NCBI GenBank assembly: GCA_934274515.1
Contig: CAKQTC010000028.1
Coordinates: forward strand, 1 to 7,445
DNA length: 7,445 nt
Direction: 5' to 3'
Source of the DNA: an uncultured Clostridia bacterium
Lineage (GTDB): Bacteria; Bacillota; Clostridia; Christensenellales; DTU072
Made by a program: the position numbers and the translations under genes
The notes under the pieces: model-generated
The model's input: the letters and a program-made list of their open reading frames with translations, nothing else
The model's database searches: none
What the model was told of the DNA's origin: nothing
Part shown: piece after piece, positions 6,295-7,445 of the stretch
Position numbering within the stretch: position 1 is the first letter of the stretch
Layout of the letters: every line of letters starts with the position of its first letter

Positions 6295-7341
6295 TTATGC
6301 TAAGGATTCATACAAATCATGCAGTTGCTTTTCCACATACGCAGGCAAATGCTCCTTTACTCTCTCCAGCGACTTTGCCCCCATCTGTTTTGCCAGTTCA
6401 GGATTGTCCAGCAGCTTCTTGATAGAGGCGTAGATAGCATCTTTGTCGCCAGGAGTAATCAGATATCCGTTCACACCATCCGTGATAATCTCTGGGATAC
6501 CGCCCACCCTTGTGGATATCGTAGGCAAACCGTAGCTCATTGCCTCCAGGATGGAAATAGGCAAACCTTCCTTATACGATGGCAGGATATAAGCATCAGA
6601 AGCATTCAGCAGCTCCACCTTTCTGGCTCCTGACACCCATCCCTCATAACTGACAATATCCGATATTTCCTTCTCTTTTATCATATTCTTCACCTTATCA
6701 ACCTCTCCGTTTCCGCCGACTCTAAGTTTCAGTCGTCCATGGAATTCTTCCTTATGCTGGGCTATGACATCAATCAAGTCATAGATACCCTTATTATGCC
6801 CAAGAAGCCCAAGAAACAACAGGGTGAAACATCCGTGCGGCTGTTTATCCACTTGTGGAGCTGCTATCACGTTCTTCACCACGATGACCCTATGATAATC
6901 GAACTCCGTCTCGAAAAAGTTTTTCCAATACTCCGACAAGGCAATTACAGCATCGCAGCATCCGAGAGTCTCCTCTACTGCCTTTCTGTGGGCTTTAGAA
7001 AAGTCATCAAACATGCCACCATGCATATGCCACACCACTTTCCTACCACATCGCTTTGCCATTTTAATGAAAACTCGCTTACGCCAGAAACTAACACCAC
7101 TTGCTCCTTGTACATGCACAATCCTTATCTCAGGATGAAAGAGCATCCATCCCCAGAACTTAAAGTAAGCTTTAACAAGAACCAACAGTTTTTTCCACTT
7201 TGGCTCACCTCCATCAATGGTTGTTGCCACATGATTGAACGGCTTATAGAACGTACTATACACATTCTCCACAGCAGCCACGCCACCACGAACCACACGA
7301 TAGTCTATACCAATGGTCAACACATTTCTTGCATCTAACAT
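6295..7341 (-). CDS. GT4-family glycosyltransferase
   Basis: I take the start at the ATG 7341-7339 (348 residues; MLDARNVLTIGIDYRVVRGG). An earlier ATG at 7416 would add 25 residues encoded out of frame inside the end of the upstream acyltransferase gene, and those residues do not look like a GT4 start. The fold is GT-B. The N-terminal domain has the loop RGGVAAVEN (18-26), HVQGASG (76-82) and HMHGGMFDDF (105-114). The C-terminal domain has LLFLGLLGHNKGIYDLI (174-190), GGNGE (209-213), and E258-x7-E266 within KEGLPISILEAMSYGLP, the donor-binding signature. GGIPEII (280-286) and NGYLITPGD (291-299) follow. The enzyme should retain configuration and add a sugar from a nucleotide donor to the growing repeat unit on the cytoplasmic side of the membrane; the sugar is unknown. 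It begins 13 bases after the acyltransferase stop, so both are probably in one operon. No truncation is seen. Confidence 0.92.
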   Translation of the reverse strand: MLDARNVLTIGIDYRVVRGGVAAVENVYSTFYKPFNHVATTIDGGEPKWKKLLVLVKAYFKFWGWMLFHPEIRIVHVQGASGVSFWRKRVFIKMAKRCGRKVVWHMHGGMFDDFSKAHRKAVEETLGCCDAVIALSEYWKNFFETEFDYHRVIVVKNVIAAPQVDKQPHGCFTLLFLGLLGHNKGIYDLIDVIAQHKEEFHGRLKLRVGGNGEVDKVKNMIKEKEISDIVSYEGWVSGARKVELLNASDAYILPSYKEGLPISILEAMSYGLPTISTRVGGIPEIITDGVNGYLITPGDKDAIYASIKKLLDNPELAKQMGAKSLERVKEHLPAYVEKQLHDLYESLA

Positions 7342-7354
7342 AACATCACTTATT

Positions 7355-7445
7355 TTACACCTTTTCCCACTGCTGGGAAACGGGATTATACCTTTTGATG
7401 ATTTTTGCTGGCACACCTACAACTATACTCTGCGGTGGCACATCC
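7355..7445 (-). CDS. Hexapeptide-repeat (left-handed beta-helix) acyltransferase, C-terminal end only
   Basis: Entering from the right edge, a frame reads 29 codons (from 7444) and stops at TAA 7357-7355. It contains IVVGVPAKIIKRYN followed by QQWEKV. The (I/V)VVG-x-PAK-(I/V)-I segment is the standard end of the beta-helix in sugar O-acetyltransferases and related CatB/WcaF/serine acetyltransferase-like proteins of capsule loci, followed by a short C-terminal tail. Such enzymes transfer an acetyl group from acetyl-CoA to a sugar hydroxyl or amine in the cytoplasm. Here that would mean acetylating a precursor or repeat unit. The acceptor and the rest of the gene lie outside the window, so subfamily and intactness cannot be judged. 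Confidence 0.8.
   Translation of the reverse strand, partial: DVPPQSIVVGVPAKIIKRYNPVSQQWEKV

Noticed and set aside
6739..7338. 199-residue plus-strand ORF
   Set aside because: It is antisense to the second GT4 gene, whose full set of motifs is intact.
7342..7416. 25-residue N-terminal extension of the GT4 gene from the ATG at 7416
   Set aside because: Most of it lies in the wrong frame over the C-terminal codons of the acyltransferase, and the residues do not resemble a GT4 N-terminus.

Overview
The window looks like part of a capsular or exopolysaccharide biosynthesis locus from a Bacteroidales bacterium, plausibly a Prevotella/Segatella-type gut organism. This rests on the protein flavour, the moderate base composition, the scarcity of strong Shine-Dalgarno sites and the layout typical of these loci. 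The genus is an inference. All supported genes lie on the minus strand, so transcription runs from the right edge (7445) to the left edge (1). No RNA gene, CRISPR array, insertion sequence or convincing terminator was seen.

In transcription order the window holds: (1) the last 29 codons of a hexapeptide-repeat (left-handed beta-helix) acyltransferase, 7355-7445; (2) a GT4 glycosyltransferase with a clear E-x7-E motif, 6295-7341; (3) a 131-base spacer with a perfect AGGAGG in front of an 18-codon ORF; (4) a CapK/phenylacetate-CoA-ligase-like adenylate-forming enzyme, 4775-6163; (5) a run of nine G, then a second, partly orphaned copy of the same enzyme family's C-terminal domain, 4455-4721; (6) a nucleotide-sugar dehydrogenase whose motifs match GDP-mannose 6-dehydrogenase (AlgD) better than UDP-glucose dehydrogenase, 3054-4451; (7) a heparinase II/III-family protein without a signal peptide, 1133-3001; (8) a WbuB-like GT4 glycosyltransferase that runs off the left edge, 1-1151.

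The genes are tightly packed (3-base gap, 13-base gap, 19-base overlap), so one operon is likely. A working model is that the dehydrogenase supplies a GDP- or UDP-linked uronic acid, the two GT4 enzymes build it into a repeat unit, and the acyltransferase and CapK-like enzyme decorate the unit. The heparinase/alginate-lyase-fold protein may trim or edit a uronate-containing glycan. Pairing an AlgD-like dehydrogenase with a heparinase-fold protein suggests a mannuronate-like glycan, but this is not proven.

The most unusual point is the G9 tract at 4778-4786. The first CapK-like protein stops directly after it. Adding one G (or removing two) would fuse it in frame to the second C-terminal domain, giving about 569 residues. 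This could be a slippage switch, the scar of a deletion between tandem capK-like genes, or a homopolymer length error.
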